Assembly (NCBI RefSeq): GCF_020687245.1
Contig: NZ_JAJEQG010000007.1
Location: 1-64,000, forward strand
From: Faecalibacterium longum CLA-AA-H243
GTDB lineage: Bacteria; Bacillota; Clostridia; Oscillospirales; Ruminococcaceae
Length of the DNA: 64,000 bases
Direction of reading: 5' to 3'
Shown here: one piece after another, positions 7,655-17,780 of the stretch
Position numbering within the stretch: the first letter of the stretch is position 1
Layout of the letters: the number at the start of each line of letters is the position of its first letter
Program-made: the position numbers and the translations under genes
The notes under the pieces: generated by a model
What the model was told of the DNA's origin: nothing
Seen by the model: the letters and a program-made list of their open reading frames with translations, nothing else
Database searches by the model: none

Positions 7655-9103
7655 ATGAAAGTGTTGATCGGCGAGTTTATCACGGAGTCCAACGAAAATA
7701 TTCCCCGCAAAAATGAGATCACGGCCTATGACATCGCATTTGGCGAGGAATGTGTGCGCAAGATGCACGTCGGCGATATTTTTGCACAGGCGGGCATCGA
7801 GGTGATCCCCGCAGTCTACGCGGTGTCCGGAGCCTCCGGCGTCATCAAGCGTCACACCTTTGACTACATCGAGGCCTGCTTTATCCGGACGGTGGAAGAG
7901 CACCTGAACGAGATCGACGGTATTTATATGATGCTGCATGGTGCCAGCGAGGTGGAAGGCCTCGGCTCCGGCGAGCACCATATCCTGGCAGAGGTCCGCA
8001 AGCGGGTCGGCCCCTATGTGCCGATCTACGTTGCTTGCGACCCTCACGGCAACCTGTGCAAGGAATATGTGGAGAGTGCACAGGTGGTGCGCAGCTATCG
8101 TGAGTCGCCCCATACCGACAGCATCCAGACCCGGCGGATCGTGGCTGGGATGCTCTGCGAAGCGTTGAAAAAACGTGAAAACATCCACGCTGTATATCGC
8201 AAGCTGCCCCTGATCCTGGGCGGCGAGCAAAGCGTCTCGGCAGACGAGCCGGTGAAGAGTATCAACCAGTACATGGACGAGATGGAAAAGGACCCCCGCA
8301 TCTGCAGCGCCAGCTGGCACGTCGGCTATATCCGCCACGATACCCCTGTGGCGGGCTGCGGCATCGTGGTGACTCCAGCCACTGCCGCCGATCAGGAGTA
8401 CGCAGAGCAGGCTGCCGACGCGCTGGCAGCCTATGTGTGGGACAAGCGCCATGAGTTCCACTATACCGGCCTGACCGCCGAACCGGACAAGGCGCTGGAG
8501 ATGGCGATGGCCCAGGAGAAGGGTCCCGTCTTCATCACCGATTCCGGCGACAACGTCACCAGCGGCGCCACCGGTTGGAACACCTACATCCTGCGGCAGG
8601 TGCTGGCGCTGAAGGATACGGATAAGACCTTTCTCTTCGCATCCATCTGCGACCCGCAGTGCTGCCGGGGCCTTATGGAAGCGGAGATCGGCGAGGAGCG
8701 GCATATCACGCTGGGCGTCGGCCACGACGAGCTGAGCGCACCGGTGGAACTGGATGTGACCGTGAAGAGCAAGGGAGAGATCGTCCGCTCCGGAACGACC
8801 GGCTCCACGATCATGAAAGTGTTCGGCCACTGCGTTACCGCTCATGTAAAGGAAACGGGCATCGACATCGTGGTGGCAGACAGCGAGAAGACCTTCTCGG
8901 CCAAGATCATTTACGACCGCGCCCATGTGGACTGGAACGACTACGACATCACGGTGGTCAAACAGGGCTATATCTTCCCGGAGCTGAAAGAAGCCGCAGC
9001 CTTCTATGTGATGTCTCTCACGGGCGGCGCGACACCCCAGAACACCAAAAAGCTGCAGTTCAAGCGCATCCAGCGCCCGATGTACCCCATCGACGAGATC
9101 TGA
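7655..9103 (+). CDS. M81 family (MlrC-like) metallopeptidase, copy 1
   Basis: 482 residues, the full size of the MlrC/DUF1485 family. Conserved family motifs are LHGASEVE, CDPHGN and YRESPHTD; the Asp/His of DPHGN and the His of SPHTD are the expected zinc ligands by analogy with MlrC. The C-terminal MlrC domain has DSGDNVTSGA. MlrC hydrolyses linearised microcystin, but most family members have unknown amide substrates. I prefer ATG 7655 over 7649 because GAGG then sits 9 bases away and the N-terminus matches the paralogs. It is first of three tandem copies behind the PTS gene. Probably cytoplasmic, with no signal peptide. Confidence 0.86.
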   Translation: MKVLIGEFITESNENIPRKNEITAYDIAFGEECVRKMHVGDIFAQAGIEVIPAVYAVSGASGVIKRHTFDYIEACFIRTVEEHLNEIDGIYMMLHGASEVEGLGSGEHHILAEVRKRVGPYVPIYVACDPHGNLCKEYVESAQVVRSYRESPHTDSIQTRRIVAGMLCEALKKRENIHAVYRKLPLILGGEQSVSADEPVKSINQYMDEMEKDPRICSASWHVGYIRHDTPVAGCGIVVTPATAADQEYAEQAADALAAYVWDKRHEFHYTGLTAEPDKALEMAMAQEKGPVFITDSGDNVTSGATGWNTYILRQVLALKDTDKTFLFASICDPQCCRGLMEAEIGEERHITLGVGHDELSAPVELDVTVKSKGEIVRSGTTGSTIMKVFGHCVTAHVKETGIDIVVADSEKTFSAKIIYDRAHVDWNDYDITVVKQGYIFPELKEAAAFYVMSLTGGATPQNTKKLQFKRIQRPMYPIDEI

Positions 9104-9119
9104 ACAAGGAGATCAGAGA

Positions 9120-10554
9120 ATGAAAGTTCTTGTTGGTTATTTTACGACAGAGTCCCAAATGTGCCTCTGAAAAACGACATCACCAATTATGTGATCACAG
9201 TTGGTGAGGACTGCATCTACAAGATGCAGGTGGAGGACATTTTTGCCGATGCCGGCATCGAAGTGATCCCCTCGATCTATGCGACAGCCGGTGCCTCTGG
9301 TGTCATCCAAAAGGAGACGTTCGATTATATCGAGGCCTGCTTCCTCCGCGCAGTGCGGGAACATCAGGCCGAGCTGGACGGCATCTATCTCCATCTCCAC
9401 GGTGCCAGCGAGGTAGAGGAGATCGGCTCCGGCGAGCGCCATATCCTGGCGGCGATTCGCCAGATCGTCGGGCCGCATCTGCCCATCGCGGTCTGCTGCG
9501 ACCCCCACGGCAACCTGTGCAGGGAGTATGTGGAGAGCACCCAGATCATCCGCAGCTACCGTGAGTCGCCTCATACCGACAGTCTGGATACTATGTGCAA
9601 GGTGGCCTCCATGCTCTGTGAGCTGGTGAAGGCCTGGGAGAACATCCATGCGGTGTACCGCAAGCTGCCCCTGATCCTGGGCGGTGAGCAGAGCGTCTCG
9701 ACGGACGAGCCGGTGAAGAGTATCAACCAGTACATGGATGAGTTGGAAAAAGATCCCCGTATCCGCAGCGCCAGCTGGCACGTCGATTATATCGCCACGA
9801 TACCCCTGTGGCGGGCTGCGGCATCGTGGCCGTACCCCAGACGGCGGCAGATCAGGAGTATGCGCAGGAGATCGCCGACAAGGTGGCGGCCTATGTGTGG
9901 GACAAGCGCCATGAGTTTCATTATACCGGCCTGACCGCTGCCCCGGACAAAGCGCTGGAAATGGCGCTGGCGTTTGAGGGCAAGCCGGCATTCATCACCG
10001 ACTCGGGCGATAACGTCACCAGTGGAGCGCAGGGCTGGAACACCTACATCCTGCGGCAGGTCCTGGCGGTAGAAAAACTGAACAAAAAGTTCCTCTTTGC
10101 CGACATCCATGACGATGATGCCTGCTACAAGCTTTCGGCTCTGGAGAACGGCGCAGAGACGGAACTCCGGCTGGGCGTCGAGCGGGACGAGATGAGCCGC
10201 AGTGTTTTTCTGAACGTGAAGATCAAGTGCAGAGGCAAGCTGGACGGCTTCATGTTCCGCAAAAACGGCAGCTACGGCGAGGCCATCGTAGTCTCGGTGC
10301 AGGGGGCGCCCATCGACATCGTGGTGGCAAACTCCAAGCAGACAATGGTGGAGCTGCACCAGTTCCGCGGTGTGAGCGTCTCGGTGGACGACTACGACGT
10401 GGTGGCCGTCAAGCAGGGCTACATCTTCCCGGAGCTGAAAGAAGCCGGAAAGTTCTGCGTGATGTCCCTGACAAACGGCGCAACGCCGCAGGATACCCGG
10501 ATTATCCCCTTTAAAAAGATCATGCGCCCCATGTTCCCCATCGACAACATTTGA
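9120..10554 (+). pseudogene. M81 family metallopeptidase, copy 2, two frameshifts
   Basis: The reading starts well (AAGGAG, then ATG 9120, MKVLVGYFTTES) but hits a stop at 9168 because about four bases are missing relative to copy 1. Translation resumes in a second frame (9161-about 9792), carrying LHGASEVEE, CDPHGN and YRESPHTD. It shifts again near 9793, where copy 1 has 'atatccgcc' and this copy 'atatcgcc', a single lost C. The third frame runs to 10554 with DSGDNVTSGA. Both lesions are -1 type. All motifs survive, so the decay is recent or the lesions are sequencing errors. If real, no full-length enzyme is made. Confidence 0.85.
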
Positions 10555-10593
10555 AAAGATCCAACGGCTCTTCTGCCGGGAAAGGAACACGAT

Positions 10594-12042
10594 ATGAGAA
10601 TTTTGATTGGCGGCTTTGTGGCCGAGTGCAATGCTTATGTGGATAAGCCCATGATGCTGGAAGACTTCTCCATCACCCGCGGCGATGCAGTGGCGGATAT
10701 CCTGTACGTCCGTGAGCCGGCAGCCGAGTGCGGCGTGGAGCTGGTCCCCAGCCTGATGGCCTACGGCGGAGGCGGCGGCCGTGTGGACGGCGCAGCCTTT
10801 GAGTACATCCTTACACAGTTCAAGAACGCAGTCAAGGAGCATCTGCACGACATCGACGGTATGTTCTTCTTCTTCCACGGTGCTTCTTCGGTCATCGATC
10901 TGGAGGGCGACTCCGGCGACCATGCTCTGGTGCGGGAGATCCGCAAGATCACCGGGCCTTATATGCCGCTGGCAATGGTTATGGACACCCACGGAAACCT
11001 TTCGCAGGAGCAGGCCGATAACTGTAATATCATCCGCACCTTCCGCCACAGCCCCCATACCGACCGCAAAGATGCTCATCAGGTGGTGTTCCGCGCGCTG
11101 GTGGACCTGCTGAAGGACCGCCGCGAGATCCACCCCATCTACAAAAAGGTGCCGATCCTGCTGGGCGGCGAGCGCTGTGTCTCCACGGACGAGCCGCTGG
11201 TGTCTATCAATAAGCTGCTGAACGAGATCGAGGCCGACCCCCGCATCCTGACCTGCTCTTACCATATCGGCTACCTGCGCCACGACAGCGCAAAGTGCGG
11301 CGCTGCCGTTATGGTCACGCCGAACCGCCCCGAGGATAAGGAGTACGCCGAGCAGAAGGCCCAGGAGATCTACGATTTTGTCTGGGCGCGCCACCGCGAG
11401 TTCCACTTTACCGGTTATGCCGCCGACCCGGACGAGGCCCTGGAGGCCATGATGAAGGTAGAGGGCGGCCCGGTGTTCCTGACCGACTCCGGCGATAACG
11501 TGACCGCCGGCGCACAGGGCATGAATACCTATGTCCTGCGCCAGCTGCTGGCTCTGAAAGACTATAAGGATAAGAACATCATCGTGGCAGGCATCAACGA
11601 CAAGCCCCTGCTGGACAATGTGCTTTCTACAAAAAAGATGGGCGAGCATATAGAGTTCGAACTTGGTACGGCCAAAACGGAGCTGTCGGCCAAAGTGGCG
11701 CTGTCCGGTGCGATCCTCTCCTTCGGCGACCTGCATCACCACTACCACAACGAGGCCGTGGTGGGTAGCTGTTGCACCATCAAGCTGGACGACCGCCCGA
11801 TCACCATCATCGTGGAGAATTTCCCGGTCTCCTTTGCCGAGAAGTATCAGTACGACTGCGCCAATGTGGATATGACGCGGTATAACTTCTTTGTCGTCAA
11901 ACAGGGCTACCTCTATCCCGAACTGAAAGGACAGGCCAAGAGCTATGTGATGTCGCTGACGGACGGCACCACCATGCAGCGTACGGAACGTCTTACCTAC
12001 AAGACGGTGCAGCGCCCCATCTGGCCTCTGGATAATATCTGA
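10594..12042 (+). CDS. M81 family (MlrC-like) metallopeptidase, copy 3
   Basis: 482 residues with the same two-domain build as copy 1. Motifs are FFHGASSV, MDTHGN (in place of CDPHGN), RHSPHTD and DSGDNVTAGA, so the predicted metal-binding Asp, His and His are kept. It is more divergent from copies 1 and 2 than they are from each other, so it is the older paralog and may act on a different amide bond. ATG 10594 follows GAAAGGAA. Its stop overlaps the start of the AbrB-type gene by one base (TGATG), so the two are translationally coupled. Confidence 0.86.
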   Translation: MRILIGGFVAECNAYVDKPMMLEDFSITRGDAVADILYVREPAAECGVELVPSLMAYGGGGGRVDGAAFEYILTQFKNAVKEHLHDIDGMFFFFHGASSVIDLEGDSGDHALVREIRKITGPYMPLAMVMDTHGNLSQEQADNCNIIRTFRHSPHTDRKDAHQVVFRALVDLLKDRREIHPIYKKVPILLGGERCVSTDEPLVSINKLLNEIEADPRILTCSYHIGYLRHDSAKCGAAVMVTPNRPEDKEYAEQKAQEIYDFVWARHREFHFTGYAADPDEALEAMMKVEGGPVFLTDSGDNVTAGAQGMNTYVLRQLLALKDYKDKNIIVAGINDKPLLDNVLSTKKMGEHIEFELGTAKTELSAKVALSGAILSFGDLHHHYHNEAVVGSCCTIKLDDRPITIIVENFPVSFAEKYQYDCANVDMTRYNFFVVKQGYLYPELKGQAKSYVMSLTDGTTMQRTERLTYKTVQRPIWPLDNI

Positions 12043-13112
12043 TGCTGAAGATCTGTCTTACCCTTGCCGTGGCGTGGATCGGCTTCCAGACGGCAAAAAA
12101 ATTCCACCTGCCTGCGCCTGCCATGATCGGCAGTATGCTGGCGGTGGGATTGACCAACATCATCTGGGATTACGCCTACCTGCCCACATGGGTGCGAATC
12201 TCTGCGCAGGCGATCTCGGGCGGATTCATCGGGATGCAGATCACCAAAAAGGATGTGCGGAACGCAAAGTATCTGCTCAAGCCTTTCTTCCTGCTGGTGC
12301 TCATGCTCACGGCCAACACATTCGTCACGGGCGTCGTGGTGCATAAGATTGCGGGCATTGACTATGTCACGGCGCTGCTCGGCTCTGTGGCCGGCGGTGT
12401 GACTGACATCTCCATGCTGAGCATCGATCTTGGCGGCGATACCCCCATCGTGGCGCTGATGCAGACGCTGCGCCTGGTGGGCGTACTGCTGTTCTTCCCG
12501 TACTGGATCCGGTTCTTCACCCGAAACGAAGGCGATGCCGAAGAGGATGTGCGCCTTGTTACCGGCACGCTGGAAATGGGCGAGACCTGGCTGGACAGGC
12601 TCATCTATGGCCGGAACCGGAAGCTGGCGTTCACGATGATCGTTTGTCTGGCAGCCGGATTTGCGGGATATGCCAGCGGTGTGCCGGCAGGTGTTATGGT
12701 ATTTGCGATCGTTGTGATCGTGCTGCTGAATATCACTACCTCGGCCTGCTATGTGCCGCTGACCATAAAAACGGTGGCGCAGCTGCTGGCGGGCGCGGTA
12801 GTGGGCTGCAGCATCCATCCCTCGGCGCTGGCTCTGCTGAACGGTGGTACGGTGATTGCTCTGCTGATCCTGATGGCCAACTACTGGCTGGTTAACCTGA
12901 TCTACAGCACGATATGCAAAAAGAAGGGGATGCTGGATCTGAAGTCTGCCATGCTGGCCTCTGCCCCCGGCGGCGCTACGGATATGTCGCTGATTGCGGC
13001 CGATTTGAACGCCGACCTGACAAAGATCGCGCTGATTCAGGTACTGCGGGCCATCTACGCCGTGACGTTTATGCCGATGGTGATCGTGCTGTTTGCGAAC
13101 TGGGTTCGTTGA
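12042..13112 (+). CDS. AbrB-family membrane protein (putative transporter)
   Basis: 356 residues with an internal duplication: two halves of about five spans, each carrying a GAT/GVTD-type turn ('VAGGVTDISMLS' near residue 120 and 'APGGATDMSLIA' near 310). This is the signature of the AbrB duplication family, membrane proteins named after an ammonia mono-oxygenase-linked locus and of unproven function. Start ATG overlaps the stop of the M81 gene before it. A role in moving a substrate or product of the M81 enzymes is inferred from this coupling only. Confidence 0.82.
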   Translation: MLKICLTLAVAWIGFQTAKKFHLPAPAMIGSMLAVGLTNIIWDYAYLPTWVRISAQAISGGFIGMQITKKDVRNAKYLLKPFFLLVLMLTANTFVTGVVVHKIAGIDYVTALLGSVAGGVTDISMLSIDLGGDTPIVALMQTLRLVGVLLFFPYWIRFFTRNEGDAEEDVRLVTGTLEMGETWLDRLIYGRNRKLAFTMIVCLAAGFAGYASGVPAGVMVFAIVVIVLLNITTSACYVPLTIKTVAQLLAGAVVGCSIHPSALALLNGGTVIALLILMANYWLVNLIYSTICKKKGMLDLKSAMLASAPGGATDMSLIAADLNADLTKIALIQVLRAIYAVTFMPMVIVLFANWVR

Positions 13113-13187
13113 CAAAGTGATAGGAATGACCTATATTTGAAATGAACCTGTTTTGGAAATGAAAACCAGAAAAAAGGAAAAATAGCT

Positions 13188-14582
13188 ATGAAAAATTATG
13201 TGGTAAAGCTGAAACCGGTGCCGGAGCCTCGGAAGGACTGTTCGCTTATCCCGGTTGCGCTGACCGACGAGACGCTGGAAGAGCGTAGGCAGAAGATCCT
13301 TTCCCGGATGCGTGCGGAGGGTCTGGAGCGGCTGGTGGTCTACAGTGATGTGGAGCACGGCGGAAACTTTGAATATCTGGTGGGCTACTACACTCGGTTT
13401 GAAGAGGGACTGTTGGTGATCCGGGCCGACGGGACGATGAGCCTTGTGCTGGGCAACGAAAACCTGAACAAGGCCGGAAAGGCGCGTGTGCAGGCTGCTG
13501 CCGTACACGTCCCCGTGTTCTCGCTACCCAACCAGCCCTGTGAAACGCCCAAAACGCTGCGGGAGCAGCTTGCGGCAGCTGGTCTGGAAGCGGGCAGACG
13601 CACCGGTGTGGCCGGGTGGAAGCTGTTCACCAGCCCCTATGAGGATGTGGGGCAGATGTATGATCTGCCGGCCTTTATCATGGACGCCCTGCGGGATGTG
13701 GTGGGTGCCGAATACCTGACCCCGGCAGGCGGGCTGTTCATCGGCGAGAATGGCGCCCGCGTGACGAACAACGCCAACGAGATCGCGCATTACGAGTTCG
13801 CGGCTGCGCTGGCCTCGGACTGCATCCTGGACGCGATGGATGCGCTGGACGAGGGTGTGCCGGAGATGGTACTGGGCGACAAGCTCAACCGCTATGGCCA
13901 GCACAACAGCGTGGTGACCATTGCAGCCAGCGGCCCGCGCTTTTTGAAAGGCAATATGTATCCCACCGACAATGTCGTAAAGGTGGGCGACTCCATCTCC
14001 CTGACGGTGGGTTACCGCGGCGGCCTGTCCAGCCGGGCAGGCTTTGCCGTACACAATGCGTCGGAGATGCCCGACGGCCAGCAGGATTATCTGGAACGGG
14101 TGGCCGCGCCTTACTTCAACGCTTATGCCCGCTGGCTGGAACAGCTGCACGTCGGCATGGAAGGCGGCGCTCTGTATGAGCTGGTGGAGCAGGTGCTCCC
14201 CCGCGAGAAATACGGCTGGGGTCTGTGTCCGGGCCATCTGACGGCAGAGGAAGAATGGCTCTGCTCGCCGGTGCGAAAGGACTCGAAGGAACTGCTGCAA
14301 AGCGGCATGATGCTGCAGATCGATATTATCCCCTCGGTCCCGGGCTATGGCGGGACCAGCGCGGAGAGCACGGTGGCTCTGGCCGATGCGGCTCTGAGGG
14401 AAGAGCTCCACAGCCAGTACCCCGCCATGTGGGAGCGGATGCAGGAGCGCCGCGCCTATCTGAAGGATGTACTGGGCATTGAGATCCCCGAAGATGTCCT
14501 CCCCATGTGCTCCACCGTCGCCTATCTTCGCCCCTATCTGCTGGATCACAGCGGTGCCCTGACCTGGGAGCCGACGGTCTGA
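13188..14582 (+). CDS. M24-fold peptidase-like protein lacking metal ligands
   Basis: 464 residues: a creatinase/prolidase N-terminal domain (about 30-190) followed by a pita-bread M24 domain (about 200-440). In active metallo-aminopeptidases the first two ligands are Asp in a D-x-G...SD pattern; here that region reads SLTVGYRGGLSSRAG with no Asp. The His region is PGHLTAEEEW and the later Glu motif is also altered. It therefore looks metal-independent, like creatinase, or catalytically dead. ATG 13188 follows AAAGGA. Last gene of the PTS-M81-AbrB run; probably acts on a small amide or amidino compound, not a peptide, but this is not established. Confidence 0.78.
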   Translation: MKNYVVKLKPVPEPRKDCSLIPVALTDETLEERRQKILSRMRAEGLERLVVYSDVEHGGNFEYLVGYYTRFEEGLLVIRADGTMSLVLGNENLNKAGKARVQAAAVHVPVFSLPNQPCETPKTLREQLAAAGLEAGRRTGVAGWKLFTSPYEDVGQMYDLPAFIMDALRDVVGAEYLTPAGGLFIGENGARVTNNANEIAHYEFAAALASDCILDAMDALDEGVPEMVLGDKLNRYGQHNSVVTIAASGPRFLKGNMYPTDNVVKVGDSISLTVGYRGGLSSRAGFAVHNASEMPDGQQDYLERVAAPYFNAYARWLEQLHVGMEGGALYELVEQVLPREKYGWGLCPGHLTAEEEWLCSPVRKDSKELLQSGMMLQIDIIPSVPGYGGTSAESTVALADAALREELHSQYPAMWERMQERRAYLKDVLGIEIPEDVLPMCSTVAYLRPYLLDHSGALTWEPTV

Positions 14583-14631
14583 ACAGGTCTGGCACCTGCT
14601 CCGCCGGGAACGGTACGCGAGCCGGGAAGGC

Positions 14632-15390
14632 TCAGGCTACCACGATGCGGATGCCTGCGCTGGTATAGCGTTCCAGCACGGCGGGGGAGATGCCGGAATC
14701 GGTAACGATGAGGTCGGCATCCTGCAGGGGGGCGATGCTGAAGTAGTAGGCAGAATCGAACTTGGAACTGTCGGCCATGCAGATGACCTGTCGCGCCTTT
14801 TTGACTAACGTGCGCTTGGTGGTGCCGTCGGCAATGTGGGGGACAGAGAAGCCGCCGTTTAGGTCGATACCCTCGACACCCAAAAACAGGGTGTCGATCT
14901 GGAACTGGGAGATGAATTCGTCTGTCAGGCTACCAATAAAGGCCAGAGAATCGCTCCGGTACTCGCCGGGACACATGATGACGTGCAGGTTTGTGTCGGA
15001 GAGCTGATCCATTGCCAGCAAGGAATGGGTCATGATGAGAACATTCTCTTTGCCTTTCAGCAGAGGGGCCAGGCAGCTGACAGTAGTGCCGGCGTCCAGG
15101 TAAACAGAGTCACCACCGTGAACATATTCCAGGCATTTTTTGGCGATGCGCATCTTTTCGGTCATCTGGTTCTCATTCTTCATCGCCATGTTGAACTCGA
15201 ACAGGGAGCCGCTGTTCAAGGTGGCACCGCCATGCTGCACGGTGATCAGGCCGCTTTTGGCCAGAGCGTTCAAGTCGCGCCGGATCGTCATGGCTGACAC
15301 GGCAAGTTCAGCGGCAAGCTCATTTGTGTCAACATAGTTTTCTTTTTGAAGCTTCTGGATGATATGTTGTTTACGGCCGATGGCGTTCAT
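14632..15390 (-). CDS. DeoR-family transcriptional regulator
   Basis: 252 residues. The N-terminal DeoR HTH (about 5-58) has 'LAVSAMTIRRDLNALAKSG', and the C-terminal sensor domain (about 75-235) has 'VYLDAGTTVSCLAPLL' and the ISOCOT-fold 'TLFLGVEGID'. DeoR proteins usually bind a phosphorylated sugar. I chose the ATG at 15390, preceded by CGAGG; a GTG three codons upstream is possible. It is convergent with the M24 gene and divergent from the YoaK-like gene, with an operator-like palindrome over its own promoter. Possible targets are the neighbouring GH1 remnant/EIIA genes or the PTS operon. Confidence 0.88.
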   Translation of the reverse strand: MNAIGRKQHIIQKLQKENYVDTNELAAELAVSAMTIRRDLNALAKSGLITVQHGGATLNSGSLFEFNMAMKNENQMTEKMRIAKKCLEYVHGGDSVYLDAGTTVSCLAPLLKGKENVLIMTHSLLAMDQLSDTNLHVIMCPGEYRSDSLAFIGSLTDEFISQFQIDTLFLGVEGIDLNGGFSVPHIADGTTKRTLVKKARQVICMADSSKFDSAYYFSIAPLQDADLIVTDSGISPAVLERYTSAGIRIVVA

Positions 15391-15445
15391 GCAAAGCACC
15401 TCGTTTTAATGGAAAGCAAAGTCGAATATGAAAAAATATGGTAAT

Positions 15446-15485
15446 TGATACATTTTTATTGTATCAGAAAAACAGCAAAACTCAA
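15446..15485 (-). promoter_or_regulatory. deoR-type promoter with palindromic operator
   Basis: On the minus strand TTGAGT (15485-15480), 16 bp and TACAAT (15463-15458) make a promoter. TGATACA-N7-TGTATCA (15446-15466) is a perfect 7-bp inverted repeat covering the -10, well placed for autoregulation and for control of the divergent gene. Confidence 0.6.
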
Positions 15486-15552
15486 GACGAAACCATGTGC
15501 CATTCGACATATTACAGAAAAAATGCAACAAAAGGACAGACAAAAACGGACG

Positions 15553-16230
15553 ATGGAGACGCTGCAAAAATACAGGGAAGAAATACTGCATTATCTGATG
15601 ACTTTTATGGGTGGATTTATGGGGCTTTACGCGATCTGCGCTCATGGAAGCTACGGCTCAGCCCAGACCGGAAACCTGATGGACCTGCTCATCGATGTCT
15701 CGGATGGGAACGGATTCAGCGCGGCAGCGCGCATCGGCGCGTTTCTGATCTTCAGCAGCGGCATCGCAGCCGCGTGGCTGCTGCATGAATTCTGTACGCT
15801 GCCCATGCGGGAGCTGTGCATCGTGGTGGACGCGGCGGCGCTGATGCTTTCGGCCAGGCTGCCGGAAGAAGTATTCGCTTTTTTCAGGGTCTACCCGCTC
15901 TTTTTTGCTACCAGCTTCCAGTGGGGCAGCTTCAACCATGTGGGCCAGTACCCCAGCGCGACGTTGTTCCTGACCGAAAATCTGAAAAACTGCGTCACCC
16001 GCTGGCTGAGATATTTCTTCTACAGGGATGTGCAGGACCTGACAGGTGCACGCATCTATACGCTGACGATCGCAAACTATCTTCTGGGCGGCAGTCTTGG
16101 CTGTGCCGCCGTGAATATCCACGGCGCAGCCGGAGTTTGCTGGGCTTTTGCGCCGCTGGCTGTGGCAGCGCTGGTGCTCTGGCAGGAGCGCTGCGCCCAG
16201 CAGGAAGCAGAAGAACCCTCTGAAGCCTAA
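15553..16230 (+). CDS. YoaK/DUF1275-family membrane protein
   Basis: About 225 residues with six predicted membrane spans. The first span region 'MTFMGGFMGLYAI' leads into 'GSAQTGNLMDLLI', the family hallmark (a T-G-N motif after span 1). A later span contains 'SFQWGSFNHVGQYPSATLFLTENL'-type family sequence. Function of the family is unknown. The start is uncertain: ATG 15553 and ATG 15523 are both in frame and neither has a convincing ribosome-binding site at normal spacing. It is divergent from the DeoR regulator and upstream of the broken GH1 gene by 20 bases. Confidence 0.78.
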   Translation: METLQKYREEILHYLMTFMGGFMGLYAICAHGSYGSAQTGNLMDLLIDVSDGNGFSAAARIGAFLIFSSGIAAAWLLHEFCTLPMRELCIVVDAAALMLSARLPEEVFAFFRVYPLFFATSFQWGSFNHVGQYPSATLFLTENLKNCVTRWLRYFFYRDVQDLTGARIYTLTIANYLLGGSLGCAAVNIHGAAGVCWAFAPLAVAALVLWQERCAQQEAEEPSEA

Positions 16231-16250
16231 AAAGAACGGAGAACGAGATC

Positions 16251-17095
<845 letters not shown>

Positions 17096-17247
17096 AACAG
17101 AAAAAGGAAATGAAGAAGGAAGATTGATTTTTTCGTGGCAGGAATGGTATTTTGATATATCAGCAGGCGCTTGAAGAAAACGCAGGCTGTGCGAGATATT
17201 TCTGCACCTGCCCGGATCAATAATGATTGGAAAGAAGGCGTATCAAC

Positions 17248-17766
17248 ATGGGATTTTTCAACAAGCTGTTCGGCAGAAAAGCTGAGCAGCAGGAAGCAAA
17301 AGTAGAGTTCATCATCCAGAACAGGACGATCCTGGCTCCGATCAGCGGCAAAGTGCTGGCGCAGGCCGACATCCCCGACGAAACGTTTGCGCAGGGGATC
17401 CTCGGCCCGGGATGCGGGATCGAACCTTCCGAAAAAACGGTCTACGCGCCGTTCGATGGTGTTGTAAGCCAGGTGCCTTCGACGCTGCATGCGGTAGGCC
17501 TGACCAGCGACGACGGGATCGAACTCCTGATCCATGTTGGCATGGACACGGTTGAGATGCAGGGCAAAGGGTTCAAAGGTCTGGTCAAGGAGGGCGAGGC
17601 CGTCAAGGCCGGTACGCCGCTGCTGACCATCGATCTGAGGGCCATCAAAGCCGCAGGCTATCCCGCCACGACGGCGGTCATCGTGACCAACAGCGATGAG
17701 CTGGGCGAGCTGAAAATGCTTGCAGAGGGCAGTGTGTCAGCTGGTACGCCGCTGATCAAATTCTGA
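17248..17766 (+). CDS. PTS EIIA, glucose family
   Basis: 172 residues. His96 in ELLIHVGMDTV is the phosphorylated histidine, and His81 in STLHAVGL, 15 residues earlier, is its usual partner. The beta-sandwich motif 'APISGKV' and 'YAPFDGVVS' are also typical of the Crr/EIIA-Glc family. A short N-terminal extension with basic residues may be an amphipathic anchor. ATG 17248 follows GAAGG. The protein is the likely phosphodonor for the EIIBC at 6185, which lacks its own EIIA, and also a possible global carbon-signalling protein. It is separated from the EIIBC by the M81 cluster and a dead GH1. Confidence 0.92.
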   Translation: MGFFNKLFGRKAEQQEAKVEFIIQNRTILAPISGKVLAQADIPDETFAQGILGPGCGIEPSEKTVYAPFDGVVSQVPSTLHAVGLTSDDGIELLIHVGMDTVEMQGKGFKGLVKEGEAVKAGTPLLTIDLRAIKAAGYPATTAVIVTNSDELGELKMLAEGSVSAGTPLIKF

Positions 17767-17780
17767 TAACGAATCGAAAA

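Noticed and set aside
9161-9934. Independent short M81-like gene starting at GTG 9161
   Set aside because: It lacks its own ribosome-binding site and is clearly the middle part of a frameshifted paralog whose true start is ATG 9120.
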